A program made the position numbers and the translations under genes. The notes below the pieces were generated by a model that had not been told where the DNA came from, did not search any database, and saw only the letters and a program-made list of their open reading frames with translations. This document shows, one piece after another, positions 20,110 to 30,617 of a stretch of DNA of 64,000 bases (positions within the stretch are counted from its first letter, which is position 1; each line of letters starts with the position of its first letter). The stretch spans positions 1,147,001 to 1,211,000 of the forward strand of contig JAOTON010001819.1 of NCBI GenBank assembly GCA_034440635.1, given 5' to 3'. This DNA is from Lepas anatifera. Lineage: Eukaryota; Arthropoda; Thecostraca; Lepadidae.

Positions 20110-21750
20110 CAGCCTAGCACTCCTCCGCGGCACTCGGCCAGGCCGATCACCGGGCCCCGCGCAGGAGGCCGGACGCCCGGACGAACCGCATCACGGCCTC
20201 CGGGTCCTCCTGTAGTATGTCTATGCTTGGTATGGGTCCCAGATGCTGCGTGCGTGTTTGCTGGTATATCGGGCAGGTTGTGATGTAGTGCTCCGAGTTA
20301 TCTGTATCGCCGCAGAAGGCACGCAGCCCGTCCGCCCCGGGCCTCCCCACATGCGGAGTGTCTCCGCTAGGAGGGGACAGCGGTCGACGCGCAGCTGGTG
20401 GAATACGACTTGCTCCCGTCTAGTCCAGGTTTTCCCCACTGCGGGGGCTTTCCTCCCGACACACGTCGGTGTAGATGGTCAGGTGGCACTCCCTCATGGT
20501 AGGCCCCCGCCCACCTGCGTCTACACACCTCTCTGATGGCCGATCTGGCCGAGGTCAGGTCAACGGGTAGTGGGCTGTCTGGGAGATTGAGGGCTCTCCC
20601 CGCATTTGCCGCCGCGTCCGCCACCTCGTTCTCCATCACCTCGGCATGTCCCGGGACCCGCACTAGTTGGATGTTGATTCCACGACTTGGCATTTGTATG
20701 AATTCGTCTTGGCCTTCAGTTCTAGATTTGGTGTTTCTCTTCCATGGTGGTTCTCTCAGTTTTTGAAAGAGGGAGAGCGAGTCAGTACAGATGCAGAACC
20801 TCGTGATGGCGGTCGGGGCGTCGCTGATATCGTTTAGGGTTTCGTTGAGAGCTATCAGCTTGCTGCGGAATGAGCTCGTTAGCCCTCCAGCCGCGACTGA
20901 TCAGACACGGAGCCCGTGCCCGCCCGGTTCCGTCCTCGAAATGCCTCCGCCCCCGGCTCCGAAGCAGCCCGCCGTTGAGCCAGCGATGCGGTAGACCGAC
21001 TGTACCGGGGGTAGTTCGCTGACTGTCTTCTCGAAGGCTTCCCTGCGCACGCTCACCCGGGCTGTGCGTGGGGCGAGCTCGGCCGCCCGGGTGCATATGT
21101 CCACACTGCCAGGATCAGCTCGGTCCGTCCCATGGGCTTTGGTTTGGTGTGCCGCGGCCTTCTCTAGGGGTCTGCTCCAATTTTTCCTCCTGGGCGATCT
21201 TTACGGCGCGTTCCCTCCCTGTGTCGCGGTTTTTAAGCCGTCCTTGCACGAGCCCTGGCCGTCCAGTGTGCCGGGATACTAGTATTCAGGGTTTGGAGTT
21301 TCTCGCTGGATAGCTCCGATTTCGTCTGCCATGGATGATATGTCGCGTATTTGCGCCTCCGATATGAGCGCCCCCGTGCACGTGTCGACAGGGCATCCCG
21401 TTATGACCCTGGCTGCCCCCCCCAGCTGTTCTGTCCACAATTTCCTTGTTAGTTGCTGATGCGCATTGCATATATGTTGCACATCCGTAGAGCGATACTC
21501 GTTGGATGAACGTTTTGTAGACTTTACGCAACGTGGTTTCTCTACAGCCCCATTTGGTTCCGGCAAGGGCCCACTGCCCCCATTCTATTGTCAATTTTTA
21601 TTTTCGTTATCATGGCATGTGAGCGGAACCTAAGATGGGTGTCGAATTTCCGCCCCAAGATTGATACTTCCGAGACTTGCTCCAGGGCTTGGTTGCCCAG
21701 GCATAGGTGGATAGGGCGTTTACATCCTCGCTGAGCACTTCCCGCCAACC
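20110..21750 (-). mobile_element. RNase H LINE, 3' half, same family as 46440-50053
   Basis: Read on the minus strand it starts at HLCLGNQALEQVSEVSILG (near 21720), matching SLCLGNFVLEQVSEVSILG at 48445-48500 of the plus-strand copy. It then passes through the region after RT, an RNase H domain, and a C-terminal CxxC/H/C cluster (AFCGDTDNSEHYITTCP) to the shared end PEAVMRFVRASGLLR (stop near 20150). At least four frame breaks are needed. RT and endonuclease are missing through 5' truncation. Confidence 0.8.
20367..21096 (-). pseudogene. RNase H and C-terminal region of minus-strand LINE
   Basis: The RNase H part of the 20110-21750 element. The DGS region is frameshifted: YRIAGSTAGCFGAGGGGISRTEPGG (near 21000) corresponds to YFTDGSTRDGFGDGGGISRTEADG in the other copy, so the first catalytic Asp is lost. 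The QLVRVPGHAEVMENEVADAAAN block (20670-20605), with the WVPGH/ADxxA signature, is retained. Further on are CRRRWAGAYHEGVPPDHLHRR and the tail. The copy is clearly inactive. Confidence 0.75.
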
Positions 21751-21759
21751 ACGATCAGC

Positions 21760-22067
21760 GTTATGGGACGATGTTTCATTTTCGTGGAAGAAGAAATACT
21801 AACGCAGATTCAAGGAAGCATAAAGTATCCATTTGACTCCACTATTTCATTAATAAATCAAAATCCAGTATCATCCCACAGACTTACGGCGAAACCTATC
21901 GCCAGATCAACCAGCTCGCCGTTCAACAATTGCTCTGAGTCATGGTGCACCGAAGAAGCTTGGTGAAGAAATTAATTGATCTGTGAATTTACAGGACGTT
22001 GAGCCTTTTTCAGTCTCGCTGTCGACAATTACATACATGAAGGGTTTAAAACGTAGTGGTAATGATA

Positions 22068-22139
<72 letters not shown>

Positions 22140-22654
22140 TATTCGCATACTTGGGTAGCAGTTCATTGTCGATACAAGTTTGGTTAAAAATGACCGCATT
22201 CCGGAAGTTGACCAGCTTTTTTGTATTTTTTCTAAGGATCTTACCGCATTCTTACTGTCATTGTCAAGTTTTGATAAAATGTTCCCCAATAAAGTCATAC
22301 AGTTTGACTACCGGTTTCGTCTATTCATGAGACATTATCAAGTCCTACATGTTTTACTGGAAAATAGAATTGTAGCGATTCGTTCTATCTACATACGTTC
22401 GAAAAGTGCCTAATATTTATGCAAAGTGTTATCATTTCTTTGAAAATTGAGTATCAATATGCATGCTAAAATTTCAAGTTCTCCTTCCTTTTTGAAGACA
22501 CCACATATATAAGAACACAAATATAAGCCTCGCAAATAAGACACTTTCTCACAACACTTCTTTTTTGCCGACTCAAGTTATGGAGACCCATCGCTTAACG
22601 TCAAGATCCCCAGGTGCTCCCGCTAGTTGTTGAGCGCAGGTCGGCGGATTTGGA
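21760..22654. repeat. Unassigned AT-rich region with a (TA)n microsatellite at 22071-22142
   Basis: About 36 TA units run from 22071 to 22142 and end in ACACATATAT. Both sides are AT-rich without recognisable coding or repeat structure. Frames crossing the microsatellite (YIYIYI on both strands) are artefacts. Confidence 0.8.
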
Positions 22655-22915
22655 TCAGGGCTGCCTGCATTATCTTTAGACGTCGCGGGTTGCTTTCGTG
22701 GGTGAGGATCCGTGTGTTTTACACCAAATCCTGGCGTCTGATGTTGGTGTTATGTTTTGTGGCCATGTGTTGTTGAGGACGACCATTCTGGAGGTGACAG
22801 GTGAAGCGTCTGGATAGGGACGTTGTGGTGTGACCAATATAGGCTTCTCTTGGGTTTTGAGGCTTGCAGGCCTCATGAGGGCAGGTATATGCGTAAACTA
22901 TATTGGTGCACCAAC
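22655..22915 (-). pseudogene. Penelope-like element fragment, GIY-YIG endonuclease
   Basis: On the minus strand, from about 22909, the frame reads NIVYAYTCPHEACKPQNP, then EAYIGHTTTSLSRRFTCHLQNG, then QQHMATKHN and a stop near 22722. This is the GIY-YIG signature (here VVY/IVY and YIG) preceded by the paired cysteines that Penelope-like elements carry, with the TTTSLSRRLTxHLQ block typical of those of invertebrates. Only this domain remains. It is a different subfamily from the fragment at 2580-3070, which has VYKMECDDC and CIGES. The RT is not found upstream (22915 onward is minisatellite). Confidence 0.8.
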
Positions 22916-22974
22916 CAGAAGGGGGTGAATTTAGCCCCCCCCAACGGAGCGCGTGATAAACCTCAACAATGGTG

Positions 22975-23627
22975 ATGATGATACACTCATGCTATCCAGG
23001 GGGGACGCCATTGCTCTGTGGGACGGCCTTTTGCTGTCCAGGAGGCGCCTCTGCTGCCCAGGGGTGCCCTTGCTATCCAGGGGCACCCATGCTATCCAGA
23101 GGGGGCGCATTTGCTCTTTGGGGAGGGGGCGCTTTTTGTTGTCCAGGGGGCGGCTTTGATCTGGGGAGCGCCTTTCCATCCAACGGGCGCCTATGCTCTC
23201 CGGGGGCGCCTTTGCTCCGTGGGGGCACCTTTTTCTGACCAGGGAGCACCTGCGCTAGCCAGTGGGCACCTATGCTGTCCAGGGGCGCCGTTGCTCTTCT
23301 GGGGTATCTTTTTCTGTCCAGAGGGCGCCTCTGTTATCCAGGGTGTGCCTCTGCTATCCAGGGTGCGCCTCTGCTATCCAAGGGCGCCTTTCCTATCAAG
23401 AGGGGGTGTCTTTGCTCTGTGGGGGCTCCTTTTTTTGTCCAGGGGGGGGCGCCTTTGTTATGCAGAGAGGTCATCTTTGCTCTGTGGGGGGGGGGACGCC
23501 TTTTGCTGTACAGGAGCGCCTGTGCTGTCTTAGGGGCGCCTTTGCTTTCCAAGGGCGCCTATGCTATCCAGAGGAGGCGCCTTTTCTCTCCTGGGGGGGG
23601 CACATATTTGTCCTCCATGGGGTGGGT
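22975..23627. repeat. 20-22 bp minisatellite (GGCGCCTTTGCTATCCAGGG type)
   Basis: Units such as GGCGCCTCTGCTATCCAGGG repeat about 30 times with variants (TGCTGTCCAG, TTGCTCTGTGGG). The array is cut by a TTAA element at 23632. A second block of the same unit is at 24960-25265. Open frames across it (for example the 171-codon one from 23018) result from the unit being stop-free in some phases. Confidence 0.9.
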
Positions 23628-23631
23628 TTAA

Positions 23632-24651
23632 CCCTCGCCCCACCGGGGGGCCATCGATGGCCCCCTAAGGTTTTTCCGGGATAGCAGAAAAACGACGAGG
23701 CGCAGCACCGCGATTGAAGGCTCTACCTTTCACTGCATCATTTTCCCACCATCCCTGAAATATTTTACCCCGGGTCACCCAAGGTCAGGTCACCAGACGA
23801 GGTCAACCAAGGTCACCTCACTTCAAATTTAGAGCTCCGTAAGAGCTACATTTCAAAGTCGATCGATTTGAAACTTCCTACACTTCATGGCCCCTCCAGG
23901 GTCTACAAGGTGTATATCCGGGATTTTTCGATTTCGTGCCCTGAGGTCAGGTTACGAGGTGACCTCTCCCATTGAAAAAGCATGGGGAAAAGCTGTCATA
24001 TGATCTAAGTCACAAAAACGATTAAAAATGCTCAGCTTGATCAGAAAAGCGTTCTTGGACACACTTTCACGGATTCCAGGGCCATATTTGCCCTTTGACC
24101 TCTCCAAGGTCATCCAAGGTCACCAGGGGTCAAAAACAGTATTTTGACAATAACTTTTGACCTAATTATGTTAGAGCGCTGAAACAAAAACCATCGTGTT
24201 TGTCTTGTCACTGGCTTTCATTTGATATACGGCAAGGTCACTTTCTGACCTTTCGTGACCTCAGGTCATATTAGGTCACGAGGTGACCTCTGGAGGTCAA
24301 ACTACTGGCGGGAGGTCTTTACGTTCCACATAGCGGAAAAAGTACTGACAATTTCCTATCAAATGAGATTTACCAGACCTCAATAGCTCTAATGGCCAAA
24401 GAGTTATACCCAGTTTGCCTAAGCATTGCATATTTGAGTGAAAATAGCCGATCTTGACCTAATTTGACCTCTGGAGGTCAAACCATTGACCTGAGCACTA
24501 AAACATGCAAAGTAATTTCTTACTGAATTCACGCGAGCTTTCTAATGCACTTTGCAGATTTGCGCTAACGCCCATATTTTCGGAGTTAGAGGGGGCATCG
24601 ATGGCCCCCGGTGGGGCGAAGGTGGCGCCGGACCCCCGGTGGGGGCGCGGG
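23632..24651. mobile_element. AGGTCA-rich TTAA element (family 1), copy 1
   Basis: It begins CCCTCGCCCCACCGGGGG just after TTAA (23628-23631) and ends CCCCCGGTGGGGGCGCGGG at 24651, followed by TAAA, a decayed TTAA. A CCATCGATGG palindrome sits near each end. The interior is crowded with AGGTCA/TGACCT words. It interrupts the minisatellite block. Sister copies are at 30618-31637 (nearly full) and 50054-50422 (right part). Confidence 0.85.
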
Positions 24652-25505
24652 TAAATGTCAGGAGGCGCCATTTATATTTGGAAGTGTATCTTATTTTACA
24701 CAGAGGATACTACCTTTTCAGGTAGGCTGTGTATACGTCTAGGCTGTGTCTAAGTCTGATTTTCTCTTGACCGGCCGGAAGCTCCGGCCGAATCCGAGGG
24801 GTGCTGCCCAAATCCGGGGGAGGGGCCTCCCTGGGCCAAGTCAAAACCAGGTCTGCAAGAAGATACTTTAGCACACCATGATTTTTTTCAAGGTGTACAA
24901 CTGCACACCCTGCCCCCCCTCCCCGGAATCCGCCGTCCCTGCCACCGTTACTCTCCGGGGGAGAGACGTTTTTTGCCCTCCAGGAGGCACCACTGCTCTC
25001 CGGAGGGGGGGTGCCTTTCCTATCCAAAGGCACCTATGTTGTCCAGAGGTGGCGCCTTTTCTCTACGGGGGGAGGTGCCTTTTGCTCTCCAGGGATGCCT
25101 GTGCTAGCGAGGGGGCGCATGTGATATCCAGGGACGCCGTTGCTCTTCTTCGGAGGCGCCTCTGCTATCCAGGAGGCGCCTACGCTATCCAAGGGCGCCT
25201 ATGCTATCCAGAGGGGCGCCTTTACTCAGGGGGGGTGCCTTTTGCTGTCCAGGGCACGGCTTTGATGTCAGGGGAGGCCATTCATATCTGAAAATGTCAT
25301 ATCTCCACAGAGGATCCTACCTCTTCAGGTAGGCGGTGATTAGGCTTGATTTTCTCTGACAGGTCGGGGGCGCTGGCCGAATCCGGGGGAGGGGGTGCCT
25401 CCCTGGACCAAGCCAAAGTAAGGTGTGCAAAAGATACTTTTGCATCCCTTGAAAAAATTCAAGGGGTGCAACTGCATCCCTTGCCCCCCGAAATCCGCCG
25501 TCCTG
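24652..25505. repeat. Duplicated unit: unique flank plus minisatellite
   Basis: A ~300 bp unique sequence (24655-24955) starting ATGTCAGGAGGCGCCATTTA and passing CACAGAGGATACTACC, TTCAGGTAGGC, GGCCGAATCC and CCGGAATCCGCCGTCC is repeated with changes at 25267-25505. Between the two lies the second block of the 20-22 bp minisatellite. The arrangement is a higher-order duplication of about 0.6 kb. No coding signal. Confidence 0.8.
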
Positions 25506-25975
25506 TATATTGCGCATATTATTTAATTTAATCAGGTCCAGGGGCGTAGCGAGGATTTCGCTCGGGCGGGGGGGGGCGGCAGCCAAAAAGGGCCCCTGAC
25601 ATTCCACCAAAAGAGCCCGAGAAATGTCGGCAAGCAAAAAAAAAAAAAAACGTTCAGCGCGGTTTTGGCGTCTATTGATTTAAAGAAGGTTGCTTTAAAC
25701 CCGAGCGCCCCAAAGATATCGCCTTGACAAGTCTAGGCTGTGTAAGTATGTGTGCCTACCAAATTGCTTCAGAGCCAATCGTGCTCGAAAAGCGAAAAAG
25801 ACCATAAGTGTTTCTTCCTCTTCGGAAGAAACTTTTTAAAAGAAATATAGATTTCGCGGTGTTGCACTCAGGAGCAAAATTATGCCTGGAAAAGTGGGTC
25901 ATTAACCTATCTCCTCAAATTCGGATTCATAATATGATGATGACTTGGGCTTAAGCGCGCCAACCCTAAAGGTCA
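25506..25975. other. Mostly unassigned; possible hAT-type left terminus at 25539
   Basis: CAGGGGCGTAGCGAGGA at 25539 has the look of a hAT-family end, but no matching right end or target duplication was found. An A15 run lies near 25637. The remainder up to the Gypsy pol remnant is unrecognised. Confidence 0.4.
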
Positions 25976-26104
25976 TATAGCGCCCCGGTGAACCTCAACG
26001 TTCAACCGGATTCGTCGGAGTTGGAGGCCTCCAACTACCGCACACGTTCAGGACGCGTCTCCAAGCCTCCGGTACGCTTCGACCTCTAATCTAGGAGGGG
26101 GTTC
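25976..26104 (+). pseudogene. Gypsy (CsRn1-like) pol 3' end and polypurine tract
   Basis: The frame PVNLNVQPDSSELEAS then YRTRSGRVSKPPVRFDL, with a stop at 26087-26089, is the typical C-terminal tail of Gypsy polyproteins, where TRSGRxxxxPxR precedes the stop. AGGAGGGGG at 26093-26101 is a good polypurine tract, directly before the LTR start. It belongs to an element lying to the left whose upstream pol is no longer recognisable, and not to the gag at 26965, which lies on the other side of the LTR. Confidence 0.75.
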
Positions 26105-26831
26105 TGTAGCGGCCACTGCACCGCTACACGGCTCCAGCTGCAGCCAACCAGCTGACCCCGCGCCCTCAGCCGCGGCGCGGTCAGCCGACCACCGCCGCCG
26201 GCACAGGCGCGCGCCGGGTCACTGCCACCACACCAGCGACCCACCCGGCCGACCAACCAGAGCGCGACCTGGTCACGTGACCACTGTCAGCCGGGTATAA
26301 ACGCGCGCTTGGGGTGACAACACCGGTCAGTTCGCCAGGGCTACTCTCTGGGCTGGTCTACTCCTCCACTTCTGCATTGCGATCACTCGCCAGGGCCACT
26401 CCCTGGAGTGTTTCGTCCTCCCCCCAGTTGCACTGACGATACCGTCGTGCACTCGTGACTGAGCAGATCCCTGCTCACTGCAAGTCCGATTTCGGTTTGC
26501 AGCCATCGCTGAATTCATTGTCAATTACGGCATCGAACCTGCCGGCGATTTAATCCTCGCCGTCACACGCTCTCACAACCACTCACGCTCTCACTCACTC
26601 TACACGCGCCCATATTGAGTTTCACATATTGTTCTGGGATTTTGTTATTTCCCATCGGAATGGATATATGTTCCCATTTGTAAATATTGGCGCTGTTGTT
26701 GTCGGTTATCATTGTTGTCTCTCATCGGCTGTTTGGCCATTGCATCAATAAATTGGACATTATCATCGTCGATTTCTTTCCTTCGATTGGTAGATTGAAT
26801 AAGGCCTTACGTGGCCGAGTTGAATCCTACA
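26105..26831 (+). mobile_element. Gypsy/CsRn1-like long terminal repeat (727 bp)
   Basis: The LTR begins TGTAGCGG and ends CCTACA, with a perfect 5 bp terminal inverted repeat TGTAG/CTACA. It contains a TATA box (TATAAA near 26296) in a GC-rich promoter-like stretch and a poly(A) signal AATAAA (26747-26752) before a GT-rich end, consistent with U3-R-U5 order on the plus strand. A polypurine tract abuts it on the left and a primer binding site lies two bases to its right. It therefore has internal sequence on both sides, unlike a normal 5' or 3' LTR. A second LTR was not found in the window. Confidence 0.85.
26295..26301 (+). promoter_or_regulatory. LTR TATA box
   Basis: TATAAA within GGGTATAAACGCGCG, 190 bases into the LTR, at the expected U3 position for an RNA polymerase II promoter of a Gypsy-type element. 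Confidence 0.6.
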
Positions 26832-26833
26832 AC

Positions 26834-26846
26834 TGGTGGCCCCGAC
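26834..26846 (+). promoter_or_regulatory. Primer binding site, tRNA-Trp-like
   Basis: TGGTGGCCCCGAC starts two bases after the LTR. CsRn1-clade Gypsy elements are known to use the 3' end of tRNA-Trp (TGGTGACCCCGAC-type site). This matches with one difference, which supports the clade assignment made from gag. Confidence 0.7.
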
Positions 26847-26964
26847 TTTAAATTAGTTCTATGGTCGACTGGTTCTGTCCAGTTTCTTCAGGCTCAATTT
26901 CCGGAAAAATCTGCTCCCACAGTTACGCCTATTGTCAACTTGCGTCATTCTGTTTCACGCTACC

Positions 26965-27883
26965 ATGGCAGTAAACGAAAACAAGGACGTTTTGCCTCCA
27001 CCAGCTCAGCCCACCATTCTCGGGCCACCGCCTCCATTTGTGGAGCACGATCCATGTGTATGGATCATACAGCTCGACCTGTATTTTGCACGCGCCCAAA
27101 TCACACAACAGAGCCTCCGGTTTCAAACAGCGGCTTCACTGCTGTCAGCCCAACATGTCATGAAGTTTATCAACATGATCCGTAGCCCACCTGAGGACTG
27201 TTATACACAGCTCTGTGAAGCCCTGCAATCTCGCTTAGGGAAATCTACCGAGGACAAACTCCGGTCCCTGCTGGAAGACCAAGTTCTTGGTAAAAGAAAG
27301 CCTACATAATTCTTGCGGTACTTGCAAGAGCTTACAAAGTCCCACACAGCGGATGTGGCCTCGCCCTTCATAAGGCAGATATTCCTCAAAGCTATGCCAG
27401 AGGCCGCCATGCCGTTTCTGAGTTTCCTACCCGCACACACCACTCGCCACCCTGGCTGGAACAGCGGATAGGGTGATAACTTCACTTCCGCGCAACAGCT
27501 TCCCCATCAACACTGTGTCTTCCAATGACATATGTAAAGTAGGCAGTGCAGATTCCTGCCGGCCTGCTGCAAACCAAGGCGATGGATGCCAGAGGTCCCG
27601 GGAAAACTCAATGACGGTGAAAAATATATATAAACAGCTTGAAGACATCTCGGCTCAGCTCAAATCGCTCAGGAGTCGCAACCGCTCCAGCTCGGGCCAT
27701 CGCTCCCGACCCACAGAGCGTACCGACTCTCCGGAGGACAACATTTGCTGGTACCATCGTAAGTTCGGCAAGGACGCCCGTAGGTGCACGAAACCCTGCT
27801 CATATGAACATTTAAAACTAGCCATGGGGCGTGAGGACTCGCCGACCTCAGAGGTTCACTCCAAGGATGCCATAACTGGGTAG
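26965..27883 (+). pseudogene. CsRn1-like Gypsy gag
   Basis: This encodes the capsid-like gag of a Gypsy element. The ATG at 26965 is in a good context (ACCATGG). Features seen: PPFVEHDPCVWIIQLDLYF (capsid N-terminus; compare PPF-x-P-x-WF-x-Q-E of the clade), RSPPEDCYTQLCEALQSRL, LLEDQVLGKRKPT, then after a stop at 27307 FLRYLQELTKSH and IFLKAMPEAAMPFL. A second break occurs near 27450. At 27748-27810 is CWYHRKFGKDARRCTKPCSY, the unusual CxxxF-x-C-x-C terminal motif of CsRn1-type gag, instead of a normal CCHC knuckle. Two or three mutations disable it. Confidence 0.8.
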
Positions 27884-28180
27884 ATCGTGTCCCTATTGCA
27901 CTGATTGGAATACGCGCGGCACTGAAGGAGGATATTCAATGTTCCTCCGCAGACCTAGTCTTTGGCACGCCACTCAGACTCCCGGGCGAGTATATCGACC
28001 CGCCCAAAACAATACCAGATCACTCACAGTTCCTAGCCAGCCTCAGACAGCTCTTCATATCCATCCGACCAGCACCGTGTGTATTGGGGTTTATAGAGCG
28101 CCTTCAGCGTCTAGGTTATATCGCGCCCATCATTATTTAGCCTACTTAGTTTCTAATGCTATGTAATTTAAACCTGCCCT
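27884..28180 (+). pseudogene. CsRn1-like integrase C-terminal fragment after a large pol deletion
   Basis: Directly after gag comes LIGIRAALKEDIQCSSADLVFGTPLRLPGEYI (27900-27998), the conserved end of the Gypsy integrase core (compare L-G-L-R-x-x-x-KEDL-x-C-S-x-A-E-L-V-Y-G-x-x-L-R-L-PG). Protease, RT, RNase H and most of integrase are missing, so an internal deletion of some 3 kb fused gag to the pol end. The relic ends where the minus-strand LINE 3' end begins near 28190. No 3' LTR follows. Confidence 0.75.
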
Positions 28181-28206
28181 GGATTGTTGCGAGCTCTACA
28201 TGTCAC

Positions 28207-29481
28207 CTAATTAGGTGGGATGGGATTGTAGATTATGTCAAACTTGATCTCCCGCAGGTATGGTAGAACCTGACAGATGTGTATGACTGTGTTGTCGCCT
28301 AAAATCTGTTCCAGTGGAAACGGCGGGAAAAACCGGCGCTGAATTCGTTTAAGCTGTTCACAGGAGTCAGTGACAGATAAAACGTGTTGAACAGTGAGGC
28401 GGCTGCCACAGTGAGAACACATGTTGGGGTTCGTGCTGTTGAGATAGTGAAAGTGTGTGGTATAGCAGTGGCCAATGCGGAGTCGAGTGAGGCAGACCTC
28501 CTCCCTCCTATTACGTCTGCAACTCGACTCTCATTGGCCAATGCGTGGTCTTAAGCGCTTCGTCCGCTAATTCGTTGCCAGTCACACCCACATGACTTGG
28601 AACCCATAGAACCTGGACGTCAAAGCCACGAGAAGCCATTGCAGTCAATAGCTTTAGTATAGCAGCTACAAGCCACGATGTCTGTAAATGACTAGATTGG
28701 AGCGCTGCCAGCGAGCTGGCTGAGTCAGTGATAAGATGTCGTGTCCCAGAAAGGTGTCTGATGTGTCGTAAAACTTGCAAGATGGCAAACAGTTCGGTTG
28801 TAAAGACCGACACAACATTCGGCAGCCCGAAACAGCGGCGGGTTCCTTCGCTAACAAAGGCACATCCGGCTCCAGCTGCTACCTTGGAGCCGTCAGTGTA
28901 GAACTTTGTGCGGTCGGTGTATGAATGGATTCTTTCAGCAGCGAGTTGCGCAAAGTCTGGTGGAAGTGTATGCGACTTTCCATTCTGCATCAACCTTGTG
29001 TCACATTTCGCGGATACTTCACGCCATGGCTCTAGGGTCCCTGGGCGTTGTTTTGCGATCATGGTGATATTAATGTTAGATTCTCCAAGCCAGTGTGAAA
29101 TCCGGCTGCACAGAGCCGAAGATGAGCTTTGCATCCCCGCAGAGAATAAGTCTATTAGCGAATGGTCAAAGATCCACTTGTACGTTGGGTGGGTTGGGTA
29201 TTGGCGGATCTTAGTGGCATACATAAGTGCTAGTCGCTTCCTCCTAAGGTCAAGCGGGGCCTCGTCAGCGTCAGTCAGAAGGCTTGCTCTACTAAAGGTG
29301 CGGAAAGCACCAGTGGCCACTCTTATACAGGCGTGGTGGACTGCGTCCAGGGGCTGCTTAGTGCTCGTTAGAGAACCGTCATAAACCACGGAAGCATAAT
29401 CCAGGACCGATCTTACCAGCGCTCGATACAGGCGTAAAAGTGTGATTCTGTCCGCTCCGTAGGATGTGCGTGATATCATCT
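28207..29481 (-). pseudogene. I-like LINE: RT thumb, RNase H, C-terminal CCHC
   Basis: From the TTAA at 29482 the frame reads KMISRTSYGADRITLLRLYRALVRSVLDYASVVY, the post-RT region. The RNase H domain follows with FYTDGSK (near 28893), TTELFAILQVLRHI (near 28800), ITDSASSLAALQSS (near 28730) and VLWVPSHVGVTGNELADEALK (28615-28555), so the D-E-D-D set is complete. A frame break near 28520 leads to the C-terminal cluster CSHCGSRLTVQHVLSVTDSC (near 28420-28365), ending near 28207. The apparent start at 29593 is leader from the TTAA element end, the same in-frame leader that precedes the LINE at 905. Confidence 0.85.
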
Positions 29482-29843
29482 TTAAAGGGACATTGTCGCA
29501 AAAATTTTTATTGTGGTTTCTTAACATTTGAAAAATCCTGATTCTGGTACTATCAATCATGTCTTTATCTTCAGTTAAATTTTTGGAGACCACTCAACAA
29601 TTATTCAAATTTGCTAACAATATCAATAATAGGCTGTAACCTGCTCTTCACCTCTATTCTATCAATCGAAGTTTTAAGTTCTATAAATGATTTTTTGGGC
29701 GTAGAAAATGTTTTCATGCTGTATTCGTATTCAATTTATTTTTATTAACCCTCAAAAATACAAATATTAGATTAGTTTGTCCAAAACATTCGGCTTGAGA
29801 AAACTAATCAGGGAAGTTTTAAAATCGGGCAGGTGTCGTACAG

Positions 29844-29912
29844 CGGGGATGGTATAGTGGCCTCCATTCCCGACTCTCACACGGGTAATACGGGTTCGAA
29901 TCTAGGTCGTGG
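29844..29912 (+). tRNA. tRNA-Glu(CTC)-like sequence in TTAA element copy B
   Basis: Plus-strand counterpart of 477-545: A box GGTATAGTGG, loop with CTC between CCCG and CGGG, B box GGGTTCGAATC. The T and acceptor stems do not pair well. Conserved between both copies of the element, so it predates their separation. Pseudogene or SINE remnant rather than a working gene. Confidence 0.5.
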
Positions 29913-29980
29913 AAGTTTTTACTGTAAAAACAATTTTTCTGATTTTCTTCTTGTTTGATCATGCGTACTAATGGATGAAG

Positions 29981-30226
29981 CATAGTCGGATCCATGATTG
30001 CCGATCAGGGGGGTAACTTCCGGGGAGGGCACCATCCGGACCAGGGGGGGCGCCACCTTTGACCGGCAAAACCTATCAGATGGACGCTAAATCCTATCCG
30101 TGTGCGCCGATTTTCGCATCCTGGGTGAGGGGATGGGACGCGACATTTTAGGGTTCGTTCACCGAGAGTTGATCAGAGAGGGGAGGGGGGGCACGTGCCC
30201 CCTTTGCCCTCCTGGATCCTCCTATG
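29981..30226. mobile_element. hAT MITE, same insertion as 180-407
   Basis: Flanked by GGATGAAG at 29973-29980 and 30227-30234, the complement of the CTTCATCC duplication around 180-407. The shared target proves one insertion event copied along with the TTAA element. It is 18 bases longer than the left copy, with length differences in the G-rich part. Confidence 0.85.
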
Positions 30227-30617
30227 GGATGAAGTAAATATTCTAAGGACAATTTCTTCTGGTTATCCCTCCGTCCGGGTAGTTGAGGGAAAGGGAATAT
30301 TAGCCCCAAATATTTTTCTAATCTGACCGGCGTACCAAACTGGAACCGGCTTGTCTCCAGCTCCCTGCAATGGTTCTCAATCCGTCGGATTTCCCTCTAT
30401 TGGAGACTAGTTCCCCTGTTTTCTGACCAGCGGGACACGTTGTTCGCCGTTCGAAAATGTCTTTTGTGTCCTTTGCTGAAGGCCATTCTTGAAGGCTGAC
30501 CGGTTTTCGTGCAAACCAAGAACCAGACACCGGCCCAATAAAAAGCAGGGGTGGCTCTTCGAGATTATATGTGTTAATCTCGAGATTAATGTGTCTCGAG
30601 ATTAATTGATCGTTTAC

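Noticed and set aside
22071..22142. Tyr-Ile repeat peptides
   Set aside because: Direct product of a TA microsatellite.
23018..23684. Overlapping frames of 120-170 codons
   Set aside because: The 20-22 bp repeat unit is stop-free in several phases; no start context, domain or codon bias supports a protein.
1..30405. One 30 kb transposon with 0.9 kb terminal inverted repeats
   Set aside because: The inverted arms are each the same end of an element that continues away from the interval (to the left for copy A and to 37453 for copy B), and the interval between is unrelated LINE and hAT sequence.
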